Assembly: GCA_038213835.1 (NCBI GenBank)
Contig: JBBQSN010000002.1
Location: forward strand, 1-49,247
Direction of reading: 5' to 3'
Length of the DNA stretch: 49,247 bases
Origin: JBBQSN01 sp038213835
GTDB lineage: Bacteria > Actinomycetota > Actinomycetes > Actinomycetales > CAWJMD01
The translations under genes and the position numbers were made by a program. A model generated the notes under the pieces. It had not been told where the DNA came from, did no database searches, and saw nothing but the letters and a program-made list of their open reading frames with translations. Below, one piece after another: positions 1-9,556 of this stretch. How positions within the stretch are numbered: the first letter of the stretch is position 1; every line of letters starts with the position of its first letter.

Positions 1-1
1 C

Positions 2-400
2 GGCAGCACGGGCGAGCTGTGGTCCGAGCTGATCCAGGCCGACGGGGCCGAGGTGCTGGCCCGCTACGCCGACGGCCCGCTGGCCGGCGGCCCGGCCCTG
101 ACGCGGAACGCCGTCGGCGAGGGCGGCGCCTGGTACAGCAGCACGCGGCTCGACCCGGCCGGCACCCGCGCGCTGGTCGACCGGGTCTGCGCCGCAGCAG
201 GTGTCGCGGCCCCGGTACGCACAGAGGGCGCCGTCGAGGTGGTCCAGCGCGCCGGCGACACGGGACGCTGGACGTTCCTGGTGAATCACGGCGAGGATGC
301 CACCGTGCACCTCGACGGCCACGACCTGGTCACCGACGCGTCCGTGCAGGGCGCCTGGACGCTGCCGGCCGGTGCGGTGGCCGTGGTGCGAGAGACGTGA
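2..400 (+). CDS. Beta-galactosidase, GH42 type, C-terminal fragment
   Basis: This is the last 132 codons of a gene that begins before the window. The visible part has a Trp-rich stretch (GELWSELIQADGAEVLARY) followed by a small C-terminal beta domain that reads TLVNHGE-like and ends LPAGAVAVVRET. That is typical of the trimerisation and C-terminal domains of GH42 beta-galactosidases, which hydrolyse terminal beta-galactosides in the cytoplasm. The catalytic barrel lies outside the window, so the family call rests on this tail and on the neighbours. Its TGA stop overlaps the GTG start of the DeoR gene, and galT and galK follow, so it is most likely the first enzyme of a beta-galactoside to galactose-1-phosphate route. 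Confidence 0.7.
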   Translation, partial: GSTGELWSELIQADGAEVLARYADGPLAGGPALTRNAVGEGGAWYSSTRLDPAGTRALVDRVCAAAGVAAPVRTEGAVEVVQRAGDTGRWTFLVNHGEDATVHLDGHDLVTDASVQGAWTLPAGAVAVVRET

Positions 401-1196
401 CCGTGCTGGCCAGCCAGCGGCAGGACCGCATCCTGGAGCAGGTGGCGGTCCACGGTGCCGCTCGGGTGTCGGAGCTGGTCGACCTGCTCGGCGTCTCCGA
501 CATGACGATCCGGCGCGACATCGACGCCCTGGCCCAGCGCGGCCTGGTGGCGCGGGTGCACGGCGGCGTCACGGCGGCGGGCGGGCGCAGCGCGGAGGAG
601 CCCGGCTTCGTCGCGAAGTCCACGCTGCAGATCACGGAGAAGGTGGCGATCGCCCGCGAGGCCGTTCGCCTGGTCGAACCGGGAGCGGCCGTGGCGATCT
701 CGGCCGGCACCACCACCTACGAGGTCGCGCGGCTGCTCCGGCACGTCGAGCAGCTCACCGTCATCACCAACTCCATCCCGGTGGCTCAGCTGCTGCACGA
801 GGACAAGCGAGCCGACATGACGGTCATCCTCACCGGGGGGGTCCGCACCCCTTCCGACGCCCTCGTCGGCCCCGTCGCCGTCGGCTCCCTCCAGGGCCTG
901 CACGTCGACTGGCTCTTCATGGGCGTGCACGGCATCGACCTGCGGGCCGGCCTCACCACACCGAACATGGTGGAGGGCGACACCGACCGCGCCCTGATCG
1001 GCTGCGCCCGCCAGGTGGTCGTCACGGCCGACAGCAGCAAGTGGGGGGTCGTGGCCCTCACCACGATCGTCAGCCTCGACGAGGTCGACGTCCTCGTCAC
1101 CGACTCCGGTCTGCCCCCGGGTGCGCACGACGTCCTGTCCGAGCGGTTGGACCGCGTGGTCGTGGCACAGGCCAGCACCCCCCAGGAGCAGACGGC

Positions 1197-1200
<4 letters not shown>
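397..1200 (+). CDS. DeoR/GlpR family transcriptional regulator
   Basis: A 267-residue sugar-phosphate-responsive repressor. Residues about 8-60 form a DeoR winged helix (RILEQVAVHGAARVSELVDL, then VSDMTIRRDIDALAQRGL and VHGG). Residues about 80-240 are the DeoRC sugar-phosphate sensor of the ribose-5-phosphate isomerase fold, with the characteristic SAGTTTYEVA and TNSIPVA segments. The GTG start is chosen because it overlaps the previous stop as GTGA; a GTG two codons later is the alternative. The end overlaps galT as ATGA, so it is translated with galT and galK. By context it probably controls this galactose operon in response to a phosphorylated sugar; the effector is inferred. Confidence 0.88.
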
Positions 1201-2342
<1,142 letters not shown>

Positions 2343-2349
2343 GCACGAG

Positions 2350-3546
2350 ATGAGCACCGAGATCCCCGCCGACGACCTGTCGGCCGAGGTCGTCGCGGCG
2401 TTCGGCCAGGTGTGGGGCGGGGACCCGTCAGGGGTGTGGCGCGCGCCCGGCCGGGTCAACGTCATCGGCGAGCACGTCGACTACCAGGGCGGCCTGTGCC
2501 TCCCGGTCGCGCTACCGCACAGCACCTTCGCCGCCGTGCGGCTTCGCGAGGACCACCACGTCCGGCTGTCCAGCACGGCCAGGCCCGACGACGACTGGGT
2601 GGGCGTGCTGGACGACATCGGGCCGGGCCGGCCGCGCGGCTGGGCCGGCTACCTGGCCGGTGTGCTGTGGGCCCTACAACAGGACGGCGTCGCCGTCCCG
2701 GGGGCCGACGTCGTGGTCGCGAGCTCGGTGCCGCTGGGTGCCGGCCTGTCCAGCTCGGCGTCGCTGGAGTGCTCCCTCGCGATCGCCCTGGCCGACCTGC
2801 TCGACCTGCCCACCGACGACGCCGGGCGCGCGCGCCTCGCCGCCGCCTGCGTGCGTGCCGAGAACGAGGTCGCCCAGGCGTCCACCGGCGGGCTGGACCA
2901 GGCCGCGTCGCTGCGCTCGGTGGCCGGGCACGCCCTGCTCGTCGACTGCCGCGACGGCAGCGTGGCGCCCGTCCCGATGGGCCTCGAGGAACATGCTCTG
3001 GCTCTGCTCGTGATCGACACGCGGGCTCCGCACCGCCTGGTGGACAGCGAGTACGCGGCGCGGCGCGCGGACTGCGAGCGGGCGGCATCGGTCCTGGGCG
3101 TCCCCACCCTGCGCGAGGTCGACGACCTGGACGCCGCCCTGGCGCGGCTGGACGACGACGCCCTGGTGCCCCGGGTACGGCACGTCGTGACCGAGATCGA
3201 GCGGGTCCGGCGAGCCGTCGCGGTGCTCGAGGAGAGCAGGCCTGCCGACCTCGGCCCGCTGCTCACCGCCTCGCACGCGTCCCTGCGCGACGACTACGAG
3301 GTGTCGAGCCCGGAGCTGGACCTGGTGGTCGAGACCGCCGGCTCTGCAGGGGCTCTCGGGGCACGGATGACCGGAGGTGGCTTCGGTGGTTCGGCGGTGG
3401 CGCTGGTCAGGGAGTCCTCGGCCGAGGCCGTCGAGGACGCCGTCGCCGCAGCCTTCGAGGACGCGGGCTGGGGCCGTCCCGGCTTCGTCCGGGCCGTGGC
3501 AGGGCCGCCGGCCGGACGCGCGGGCCGGCGACCTGACGTCCGCTAG
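2350..3546 (+). CDS. galK: Galactokinase
   Basis: Phosphorylates alpha-D-galactose at C1 with ATP, feeding GalT. The 398-residue GHMP kinase shows the galactokinase signature GRVNVIGEHVDYQGG beginning at residue 34, the glycine/serine-rich ATP loop PLGAGLSSSASLE near residues 128-140, and the third GHMP motif GARMTGGGFGGS near the C-terminus. No key residue looks lost. It starts with ATG 7 bases after the galT stop. Its stop codon overlaps, tail to tail, the stop of the minus-strand regulator gene that follows. Confidence 0.96.
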   Translation: MSTEIPADDLSAEVVAAFGQVWGGDPSGVWRAPGRVNVIGEHVDYQGGLCLPVALPHSTFAAVRLREDHHVRLSSTARPDDDWVGVLDDIGPGRPRGWAGYLAGVLWALQQDGVAVPGADVVVASSVPLGAGLSSSASLECSLAIALADLLDLPTDDAGRARLAAACVRAENEVAQASTGGLDQAASLRSVAGHALLVDCRDGSVAPVPMGLEEHALALLVIDTRAPHRLVDSEYAARRADCERAASVLGVPTLREVDDLDAALARLDDDALVPRVRHVVTEIERVRRAVAVLEESRPADLGPLLTASHASLRDDYEVSSPELDLVVETAGSAGALGARMTGGGFGGSAVALVRESSAEAVEDAVAAAFEDAGWGRPGFVRAVAGPPAGRAGRRPDVR

Positions 3547-4157
3547 GGCGCTTCGGGGTGCAGGCCGACGTAGAGGCCGAACGGCTCGCCGTCCGGGTCG
3601 CTCGGGTGGTTGGCCAGGTCGTCCAGCACGTCGTACAGGCGGGTCAGCAGACGCTCGCGGTCGGCGTCTGCGAGCCGGAAGCCCAGGCGGGTGCTGCTGA
3701 GTGCTCCGGGTGGCAGCCGCTGCACCTCGTCCAGGAAGGTCTGCAGCAGCAGGTCCTGCTCGCCGGCGCGGGTCGGCGTGACCGCCCCTGCGTCGAGGTA
3801 CCAGGACTTCCCTGAGGCCAGGTACGGGATCTCGCGGGACCCACGCTCCCCGCGGCGCACGTGCTGCTCGATGAGGAACCCGGTGTCGACCAGGGTGCGG
3901 ACGTGGTGCAGGACCGTGGCGGGGTTGCGACCGAGGGCTGCCGAGATCTCCTGGTTGGTGCGCGGCTCGTGCAGCGCCAGCCGCAGGATCTGCAGCCGCA
4001 GCGACGAGGCCATCGCCCGGGCCTCGGCGTCATCGGGTGTCCGGCGGGCCCAGACCTGTCGCGTCGAGCCCACCGGCAAGGGGCCGAACGGGGCAGGTTC
4101 GAGCTCGGGCGCCGCGACGGGCTGGGCGTCGCCGGGGACGGCTCGGGGGCTGCTCAC
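3543..4157 (-). CDS. ArsR-like winged-helix transcriptional regulator
   Basis: A 204-residue regulator. After a Pro/Ala-rich N-terminal 35 residues, residues about 45-120 form an ArsR-type winged helix: MASSLRLQILRLALHEPRTN, then QEISAALGRNPATVLHHVRTLVDTGFL. The C-terminal 80 residues are helical with no metal-binding Cys cluster, so it is not an obvious metal sensor; it resembles the helix-turn-helix regulators that sit beside MFS drug exporters. The GTG start is divergent from the MFS gene with 67 bases between them, which points to control of the exporter and possibly itself. The ligand is unknown. Confidence 0.8.
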   Translation of the reverse strand: MSSPRAVPGDAQPVAAPELEPAPFGPLPVGSTRQVWARRTPDDAEARAMASSLRLQILRLALHEPRTNQEISAALGRNPATVLHHVRTLVDTGFLIEQHVRRGERGSREIPYLASGKSWYLDAGAVTPTRAGEQDLLLQTFLDEVQRLPPGALSSTRLGFRLADADRERLLTRLYDVLDDLANHPSDPDGEPFGLYVGLHPEAP

Positions 4158-4224
4158 GCGGACACGATATCGCTCATGACATCAGTGATTGACTTCTCCC
4201 AATGAGTGGGGTCACCCTGGCCTC
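4158..4224. promoter_or_regulatory. Divergent control region with small palindromes
   Basis: The 67 bases between the ArsR-like regulator and the MFS gene hold a short inverted repeat, ATCA-G-TGAT (4181-4189). Around it are a wider pair of half-sites, CTCAT and ATGAG. Small dyads between divergent genes are the usual place for the operator of this regulator class, so I propose this as its binding site. No convincing -35/-10 pair was found. Confidence 0.35.
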
Positions 4225-5538
4225 GTGACCGACATCCCCGCGGCGGGGACGCTGCCCGGCGACACGCCACCCACCGACCTCGCACCGAAGCGGGTGCGCG
4301 GCGGCCTGCTGCGTCAGCACGACTTCCGCCAGCTCTTCCTCGGCGACGCCGTCAGCCAGGTCGGCACCCAGCTGACCGTCCTGGCGCTACCGGTGCTGGC
4401 CGTCCGCGAGCTGGGCGCCGACGAGCTCGAGATGGGCCTGCTCGGCACCTTCGAGTTCCTGGCCTTCCTCGTCATCGGCCTGCCGGCCGGTGCGTGGGTC
4501 GACCGCTGGCGCAAGCAGCGGGTGCTGATCTTGGCCGACCTCGTGAGGGCCGTGGCGCTGGGGTCGCTGCCGGTCGCGTGGTCGCTCGACCTGCTGACCC
4601 TCGTCCACCTGTTCGTTGTGGCGCTCGTGGTCGGGACCTGCACGGTGTTCTTCGACGTGGCCTACCAGAGCTACCTGCCCGACCTCGTCCCCAGCGAGGC
4701 GATCAGCGAGGGCAACGCCAAGCTCCAGGGCCTGCAGTCGGTCGCGCAGGTGGCCGGGCCGGCGACGGGCGGCTTCCTGATCCGCGCCATCGGTGCGCCG
4801 CTCACGATCGCGATCGATGCCGTGAGCTTCGTCGGATCGGCCCTGTTCGTCCGCCGGATCCGGCACGTGGAGACACCCCCCACCAAGGCCGAGCGGCGTC
4901 CTCTCCTGGTCGAGGTGAAGGAGGGGCTGATGTTCGTCGTGCGGCAGCCGCTGCTGCTGCGGATCGCCGCCTGCACGTCCATCGGCAACCTCTTCAACGC
5001 GATGTCCGGGTCGCTGCTGGTGCTGTTCGCGCTGCGCGAGCTCGGCCTGGACGAGAGCGACCTGGGTATCGCGTTCACCCTGGGGTCGGTCGGTGGGCTG
5101 CTGGGAGCCGTCGTCACCAGACGGATCAGCGGGTGGGTCGGCGAGGGGCGGACGATCCCGCTGTCCGCCCTGCTGTTCGCCCCGTTCACGGCGCTGATCC
5201 CCCTCGCCGGCGAGACGATCCCCCCGATGCTCGCCCTGGCGCTGTCCATGTTCGGCTTCTCGTTCTCCGTCCTGGTCTACAACATCACGCAGGTGAGCTT
5301 CCGGCAGCGACTGTGCCCCAAGCCCCTCCTCGGTCGGATGAACGCCTCGATCCGGTTCGTCGTCTGGGGGACGATGCCGATCGGCGCGCTGGTCGGCGGC
5401 CTGCTCGGCGCGCAGCTCGGCATCCGGCCGGTGTTCTGGATCTCCGTGGCCGGCGCGGTGGTCGCGGCGTTCCCGGTGCTGTTCTCACCCCTGATCCGGA
5501 TGCGCGACCTGCCGCGCGCGCTGGACCAGCACGCGTGA
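4225..5538 (+). CDS. MFS family exporter (MFS_3 / EntS-like)
   Basis: A 437-residue major facilitator with about 12 hydrophobic segments. The N-terminus is soluble and Pro-rich, then LLRQHDFRQLFLGDAVSQVG opens helix 1, a start typical of the MFS_3/EntS group of small-molecule exporters. The cytoplasmic loop AGAWVDRWRKQRVLI is the conserved motif between helices 2 and 3 (G-x3-D-R-x-R/K). The GTG at 4225 is preferred for its position; a TTG at 4189 would add 12 residues. It overlaps the nucleotidyltransferase gene by 4 bases and is divergent from a regulator, an arrangement common for drug efflux. The substrate is unknown. Confidence 0.85.
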   Translation: MTDIPAAGTLPGDTPPTDLAPKRVRGGLLRQHDFRQLFLGDAVSQVGTQLTVLALPVLAVRELGADELEMGLLGTFEFLAFLVIGLPAGAWVDRWRKQRVLILADLVRAVALGSLPVAWSLDLLTLVHLFVVALVVGTCTVFFDVAYQSYLPDLVPSEAISEGNAKLQGLQSVAQVAGPATGGFLIRAIGAPLTIAIDAVSFVGSALFVRRIRHVETPPTKAERRPLLVEVKEGLMFVVRQPLLLRIAACTSIGNLFNAMSGSLLVLFALRELGLDESDLGIAFTLGSVGGLLGAVVTRRISGWVGEGRTIPLSALLFAPFTALIPLAGETIPPMLALALSMFGFSFSVLVYNITQVSFRQRLCPKPLLGRMNASIRFVVWGTMPIGALVGGLLGAQLGIRPVFWISVAGAVVAAFPVLFSPLIRMRDLPRALDQHA

Positions 5539-6338
5539 ACGGTCTCGACCCGGTCGGGCTGGCGAGGCGGCACGCGGCGCTGCTCGACCAGCACCTTCCC
5601 GGGGTGCTCCGCGGCGTGTACCTGGTGGGTTCGGTGGCTCTTGGCGACCACCGACCGGGACGCAGCGACGTCGACACCGTCACCGTCGTCGGACGCGAGC
5701 TCGTCCCCGCCGACGCGCCCTCGCTCCGTGCCGTGCACGCGGCGCTCTCCCCCGACGCCGTCGGCGTCGCCTACGACACCACCTACGTGCCGGTCGCCTG
5801 GCTGGCCGCCGTGCCCAGCAAGGAACCGGTGACCCCCTTCAGCCTGGACGGCGTGCTGCACCTGGACGGGAGCGCGTTCCAGGTGAACCCCGTGACCTGG
5901 GTCGAGCTGGGTGGTTCGGTCGCCGCCGTCGGGCCGGAGCCGGCCGAGCTGGAGGTCGCAGACGTCTCGGAACCGTTGCAGCAGTGGTTGGTCCAGAACC
6001 TCCGCTGCTACTGGGGACCGTCCGCGGCGAGGATGCGCGAGGAGCTGCTCACCCGACCTGTCGACCAGGAGGCGAACCCCGAGGCCGTGGCCTGGCACGT
6101 CCTCGGGGCGGCCCGATTGCACGCGACGCTGACCACGGGACGGATCCTGTCCAAGACGGAGGCCGGCGACCACGCCGCCAGCACCTGGCCCCGGCACGTC
6201 ACCCTGTGCCGGCGGGCCCAGGCCTGGCGGGCCGGCGACGACGTCCGGTTCACCTGCAGCGACGGGCTCGAGGCGGCCGACCTGGTCGAGGCGGTCGTGC
6301 GCGATTCTCCGACGTCGGGGCGCCTCAACCCGTCCTGA
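5535..6338 (+). CDS. AadA-like nucleotidyltransferase (DUF4111-type C-terminus)
   Basis: A 267-residue protein with the nucleotidyltransferase motif G32-S33-x4-D38-x5-S44-D45-x-D47, as in aminoglycoside adenylyltransferases that move AMP from ATP onto a hydroxyl. The C-terminal half carries the helical element TGRILSKTEAGDHA, closely like the TGxxxSKxEAGxWA stretch of AadA/ANT(3'') enzymes. The GTG start overlaps the MFS stop as GTGA, so the two are translationally coupled. Modification plus efflux under a divergent regulator suggests a resistance or self-protection unit. The central region differs from the AadA proteins I know, so the substrate may not be an aminoglycoside. Confidence 0.75.
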   Translation: MNGLDPVGLARRHAALLDQHLPGVLRGVYLVGSVALGDHRPGRSDVDTVTVVGRELVPADAPSLRAVHAALSPDAVGVAYDTTYVPVAWLAAVPSKEPVTPFSLDGVLHLDGSAFQVNPVTWVELGGSVAAVGPEPAELEVADVSEPLQQWLVQNLRCYWGPSAARMREELLTRPVDQEANPEAVAWHVLGAARLHATLTTGRILSKTEAGDHAASTWPRHVTLCRRAQAWRAGDDVRFTCSDGLEAADLVEAVVRDSPTSGRLNPS

Positions 6339-6549
6339 CATGGGCGGCGAACCGTTCGAGCAGCACCGGCCAGTCGGAGAACCTCGCGCGTTCGGCGACG
6401 TTGCCCGACGTCCAACCCCCGTGGGTGAGCGTGAGGAGAGTCCCGCCGTCGTCCCGCTCGAACGCGACCTCGAGGAGGGTCGGGTGGTCCGCGTCCACGG
6501 CGAGCCAGAAGTCCAGCGAGAACCGTTGCGGTGGTTGCCAGCTCCGCAT
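6325..6549 (-). pseudogene. SRPBCC/AHSA1-like protein, C-terminal remnant
   Basis: Only the C-terminal half of an AHSA1-type START-like domain is readable: 74 residues from an ATG at 6549, with QPPQRFSLDFW, TLLEVAFERDDGGTLLTLTH, GGW and WPVLLERFAAHV in the usual order. Intact members are about 140-170 residues. The missing N-terminal half would have to lie where the glyoxalase gene now ends, and in this frame the upstream sequence is just the shadow of that gene. This looks like a deletion that fused the 3' part of an AHSA1 gene to the end of the glyoxalase gene. It also overlaps the end of the nucleotidyltransferase gene by 14 bases. It may still be translated as a short protein. Confidence 0.6.
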
Positions 6550-6565
6550 CCGGCCGACCTCGTGC

Positions 6566-7147
6566 TCACCCTCGCCTAGGCACACCGTGGTCGGCCACCC
6601 GGTCCGGTCCGTCCGACAGGGGCTGCAGGAACATGAGCCGGTTGAGGAACGGGTCGGAGACGGTGACCACCAGTCCCCACTCCTCGCGCTCCACACCGGG
6701 GCGGGCGTACTCGTAGTCCTTGGTCAAGAGCTCGCGCTGGAAGGAGCGGGCGTCGGCGATCTCGACGATGACCGCGGCGCCGGGGCTGGCGTCGCCGTGG
6801 TGCTCGGTGAGGTGCAGCCGGACGCCGTCGCGCACCACCTCCGCGTACAGCGGGGCGTGGTCGCTGAACCGGTGCTCCCAGACCACCTCGAAGCCGAGGA
6901 AGTCGCGGTAGAACTCCAGCGCCTTGCGGGTGTCGAAGATCCGCAGCAGCGGGATCGCACCGGGCGCCGGGGCGGCGCGCTCCTCGGCGCGAGGCCCCGC
7001 GACCAGGGTGTTCCAGTCGCGGCGGCCCAGCATCCTGGCCACCAGCTCGAGGGCGTGCCCGTGGCCGATCTCGGTGCCCTGCTCGGCCAGCGCGGCGCGC
7101 AGCCGCTTCGCCAGGTGCTTGGGGTGGGTCGTGCTCGACGTGCTCAT
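6566..7147 (-). CDS. Glyoxalase superfamily protein with N-terminal glyoxalase-related domain
   Basis: A 193-residue protein. The first 55 residues (HLAKRLRAALAEQGTEIGHG, then HALELVARMLGRRDWNTLVA) match the small helical glyoxalase-related domain often joined to bleomycin-resistance-like folds. Residues about 65-180 are a VOC domain (IPLLRIFDTRKALEFYRDFL at its start, HLTEHHGDASPG in the middle, VVTVSDPFLNRLMFLQPL at its end). The ATG at 7147 is chosen over an upstream start because it is preceded by a GAGAGG site and begins the conserved region. Function is not predictable: it could bind a small molecule or be a metal enzyme. Its end is followed by the truncated SRPBCC reading frame. Confidence 0.8.
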   Translation of the reverse strand: MSTSSTTHPKHLAKRLRAALAEQGTEIGHGHALELVARMLGRRDWNTLVAGPRAEERAAPAPGAIPLLRIFDTRKALEFYRDFLGFEVVWEHRFSDHAPLYAEVVRDGVRLHLTEHHGDASPGAAVIVEIADARSFQRELLTKDYEYARPGVEREEWGLVVTVSDPFLNRLMFLQPLSDGPDRVADHGVPRRG

Positions 7148-7366
7148 GACGGTGCCTCTCGGCCGGTGCCCTCGCCGGGTGCCTGCGCTGCCGGTCCGCA
7201 CCGACTCCGGTCAGAGGGTCGTCGCAGATCGTGGGGTGCTGCCGTGCCCCGGTGTCTACCGTCCCCGAGGGGTGCAGGCGGCCGGCCGCCGGTGGGCCGT
7301 GCTCAGAGGGTAGCCCCGCGCGCCCCGGGCTGTCGGCTTCCGCGCGATCGGTGGTAGAGACGTCCT

Positions 7367-8599
7367 ATGACCTCCGACTCCGCTGCCCACCGCCCGTACC
7401 TCGACGACACCAACGCCGGGGCCGGCGACCTCGCCGAGCTGCGGCACGCGCTGCACCGCACCCCCGAGATCGGGCTGCACCTGCCGACGACGCAGGCCAC
7501 GGTGCTCGAGGCGCTGTCGGGGCTCGACCTCGAGATCAGCACCGGGACGGGCACCACCTCGATCACCGGCGTGCTGCGCGGCGGCGGCACCACCGCGCCC
7601 GACGGCGAGCGACCCGTCGTGCTGCTGCGCGGAGACATGGACGCCCTGCCGGTGGCCGAGCAGGTCGATGTCGACTTCCGCTCCGGCACCGAGGGTCAGA
7701 TGCACGCGTGCGGCCACGACCTGCACACCTCGATGCTCGTCGGCGCGGCCCGCGCGCTGACCGCGCGCCGCGACGAGCTGCCCGGCGACGTCGTGTTCAT
7801 GTTCCAGCCCGGCGAGGAGGGCTTCGACGGTGCGGGCGTGATGATCGCCGAGGGCGTGCTCGACGTGGCGGGACGTCGTCCGGACGCCGCCTGGGCCCTG
7901 CACGTCATGTCGGGTCTGGCCCCGCGCGGCATCGTCGCCGGACGCGGCGGCCCGATGATGGCCTCGAGCAACGAGCTGCACGTGACGGTGAAGGGGGCCG
8001 GCGGCCACGGCTCGGCGCCGCACCGCTCCAAGGACCCGGTCCCCGCCGCCGCGGAGATGGTGACCGGCCTGCAGGTCCTGCTCTCACGCATCGTCGACCC
8101 GTTCGACACCGCGGTGCTGACCGTCGGCCAGTTCCACGCCGGCACCAAGGCCAACATCATCCCGGACGAGGCGAGGTTCTCCTGCACGTTCCGCTGCTTC
8201 GACGAGGCCGTGCTCGCCGTCGTGGAGCGCGAGACCGTGCGCTTCTGCCAGGGCACCGCGATGGCCTACGGGCTCGAGGTCGAGGCCGTCTTCACCCGTC
8301 AGTACCCCGTCACGGTCAATGACCCCGCCTCGGTGACGCAGGCAGGGGCGCTGGTCGAGAGGGTCCTGGGCGCAGGCCGTTTCGTCGAGATGCCCCGTCC
8401 GATCACCGGCTCGGAGGACTTCTCCCGCGTCCTGCAGGCAGCCCCGGGCGCGATGCTTTTCCTCGGCGCCTGCGTGACCGAGGACTTCGAGAGCGCCCCC
8501 GACAACCACTCCCCCTTCGCCTCGTTCAGCGACGACGTGCTGGCCGACGGCGCCGCCACCTACTGCGAGCTCGCGGTCGAGTCGCTGGCCCGCGCGTGA
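7367..8599 (+). CDS. M20D family amidohydrolase
   Basis: A 410-residue zinc-dependent amidohydrolase of the IAA-amino-acid/hippurate hydrolase group, which cleaves the amide bond of N-acyl amino acids in the cytoplasm. Visible motifs: LRHALHRTPEIGL at the N-terminus, GDMDALPV at residues 89-96, and the metal and catalytic segment H113-A-C115-G-H117-D. FQPGEEGFDGAGVMI follows, and GSEDFS lies near the C-terminus. The central lid domain (ELHVTVKGAGGHGSAPH) is intact. The SDR gene overlaps it by 4 bases, so the two are co-translated. The natural substrate is not evident. Confidence 0.92.
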   Translation: MTSDSAAHRPYLDDTNAGAGDLAELRHALHRTPEIGLHLPTTQATVLEALSGLDLEISTGTGTTSITGVLRGGGTTAPDGERPVVLLRGDMDALPVAEQVDVDFRSGTEGQMHACGHDLHTSMLVGAARALTARRDELPGDVVFMFQPGEEGFDGAGVMIAEGVLDVAGRRPDAAWALHVMSGLAPRGIVAGRGGPMMASSNELHVTVKGAGGHGSAPHRSKDPVPAAAEMVTGLQVLLSRIVDPFDTAVLTVGQFHAGTKANIIPDEARFSCTFRCFDEAVLAVVERETVRFCQGTAMAYGLEVEAVFTRQYPVTVNDPASVTQAGALVERVLGAGRFVEMPRPITGSEDFSRVLQAAPGAMLFLGACVTEDFESAPDNHSPFASFSDDVLADGAATYCELAVESLARA

Positions 8600-9399
8600 C
8601 CAGCGCTCCGGTGGCGGCCGGACCGGGTGTCGGCCGGGTCGCCGTCGTCACCGGTGCGTCGAGCGGGATCGGCGAGGCCACGGCCCGCCGCCTGGCCGGG
8701 GACGGCTGGCACGTGGTCGTCGCCGCCCGCCGTGCCGAGCGCCTCGCCACGCTGGCGGACGAGATCGACGGCACTGCAGTTGTTCTCGACGTCACGTCCG
8801 ACGACTCGGTCGCCGGGCTCCTGGCCGCGCTCGGCGACCTCGGTCGCGAGGTCGCGCTGCTGGTGAACAACGCGGGCGGCGCGCTCGGCACCGACCGCGT
8901 CGCCGAGGCCTCGCTCGACGACTGGCGCTGGATGCACGAGGTCAACGTGCTCGGCACCCTGCGCGTGACCCGTGCCCTGCTGCCGGTGCTGCGACAGGCG
9001 CCCGCTGCGCACGTCGTCGTTGTCACCTCGACCGCGGCGCAGACCGTGTACCCGGGCGGAGGGGGATACACGGCGGCCAAGCACGCCGAGGGCGCCCTGG
9101 CGCGCACCCTGCGCCTCGAGCTCGTCGGCGAGCCCGTCCGGGTCACCGAGATCGCCCCCGGCATGGTGCACACCGAGGAGTTCTCCCTGGTCCGCAACCG
9201 CGGCGACGCCGAGAGGTCCGCGTCGGTCTACGCGGGCGTCGACCGCCCCCTCACCGCCGACGACGTCGCCGAGTGCATCCGCTGGACCGCCGGTCTCCCC
9301 GCCCACGTCGACGTCGACCTGCTCGTCGTGCGCCCCGTCGCCCAGGCCGCCCAGCACCTCGTCCACCGAGGTCCTCTGTTCGACGCGCCCGGGCCCTAG
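8596..9399 (+). CDS. SDR family NAD(P)-dependent oxidoreductase
   Basis: A 267-residue classical short-chain dehydrogenase. The cofactor loop TGASSGIG spans residues 19-26, NNAGG is the structural motif, Ser145 sits in VTSTA, and the active pair is Tyr158 and Lys162 in YTAAK. AARRAERL after the second strand suggests NADP preference. It is closest in pattern to YdfG-like 3-hydroxy acid dehydrogenases (EIAPGMVHTEEFSLVR). The GTG start overlaps the amidohydrolase stop as GTGA, so the two may act on one substrate; that substrate is unknown. Confidence 0.92.
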   Translation: MTSAPVAAGPGVGRVAVVTGASSGIGEATARRLAGDGWHVVVAARRAERLATLADEIDGTAVVLDVTSDDSVAGLLAALGDLGREVALLVNNAGGALGTDRVAEASLDDWRWMHEVNVLGTLRVTRALLPVLRQAPAAHVVVVTSTAAQTVYPGGGGYTAAKHAEGALARTLRLELVGEPVRVTEIAPGMVHTEEFSLVRNRGDAERSASVYAGVDRPLTADDVAECIRWTAGLPAHVDVDLLVVRPVAQAAQHLVHRGPLFDAPGP

Positions 9400-9556
9400 C
9401 GTTCCAGGACCGGTGCGCGATACGACGCTGATCGGGACTGGGAGTGGCGCACCGCACGCCTGGACGGCCCGGAGGAACTCCTCGCCCTGTTCGATGACGC
9501 GGGCGCGGGCCGTAGGTGTCGTCCCGGTCGACGGCGATCAGGGCCGCACGGCGAGG
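9400..9556 (-). other. Gap with a possible broken coding remnant downstream of folD
   Basis: On the minus strand, immediately after the folD stop, the sequence reads protein-like in two adjoining frames: ALIAVDRDDTYGPRPR (in phase with folD), then after a one-base slip VIEQGEEFLRAVQACGAPL and PVPISVV. Both pieces show coding-like third positions. No start codon or intact frame joins them. A decayed gene with a frameshift is one explanation; chance is the other. I do not recognise the family. Confidence 0.25.

Noticed and set aside
4206..6338. Very long open frame (over 700 codons) through the MFS gene in another phase
   Set aside because: Only its last 268 codons, from the GTG at 5535, look like protein; the rest is the Arg/Pro-rich shadow of the MFS gene in GC-rich DNA.
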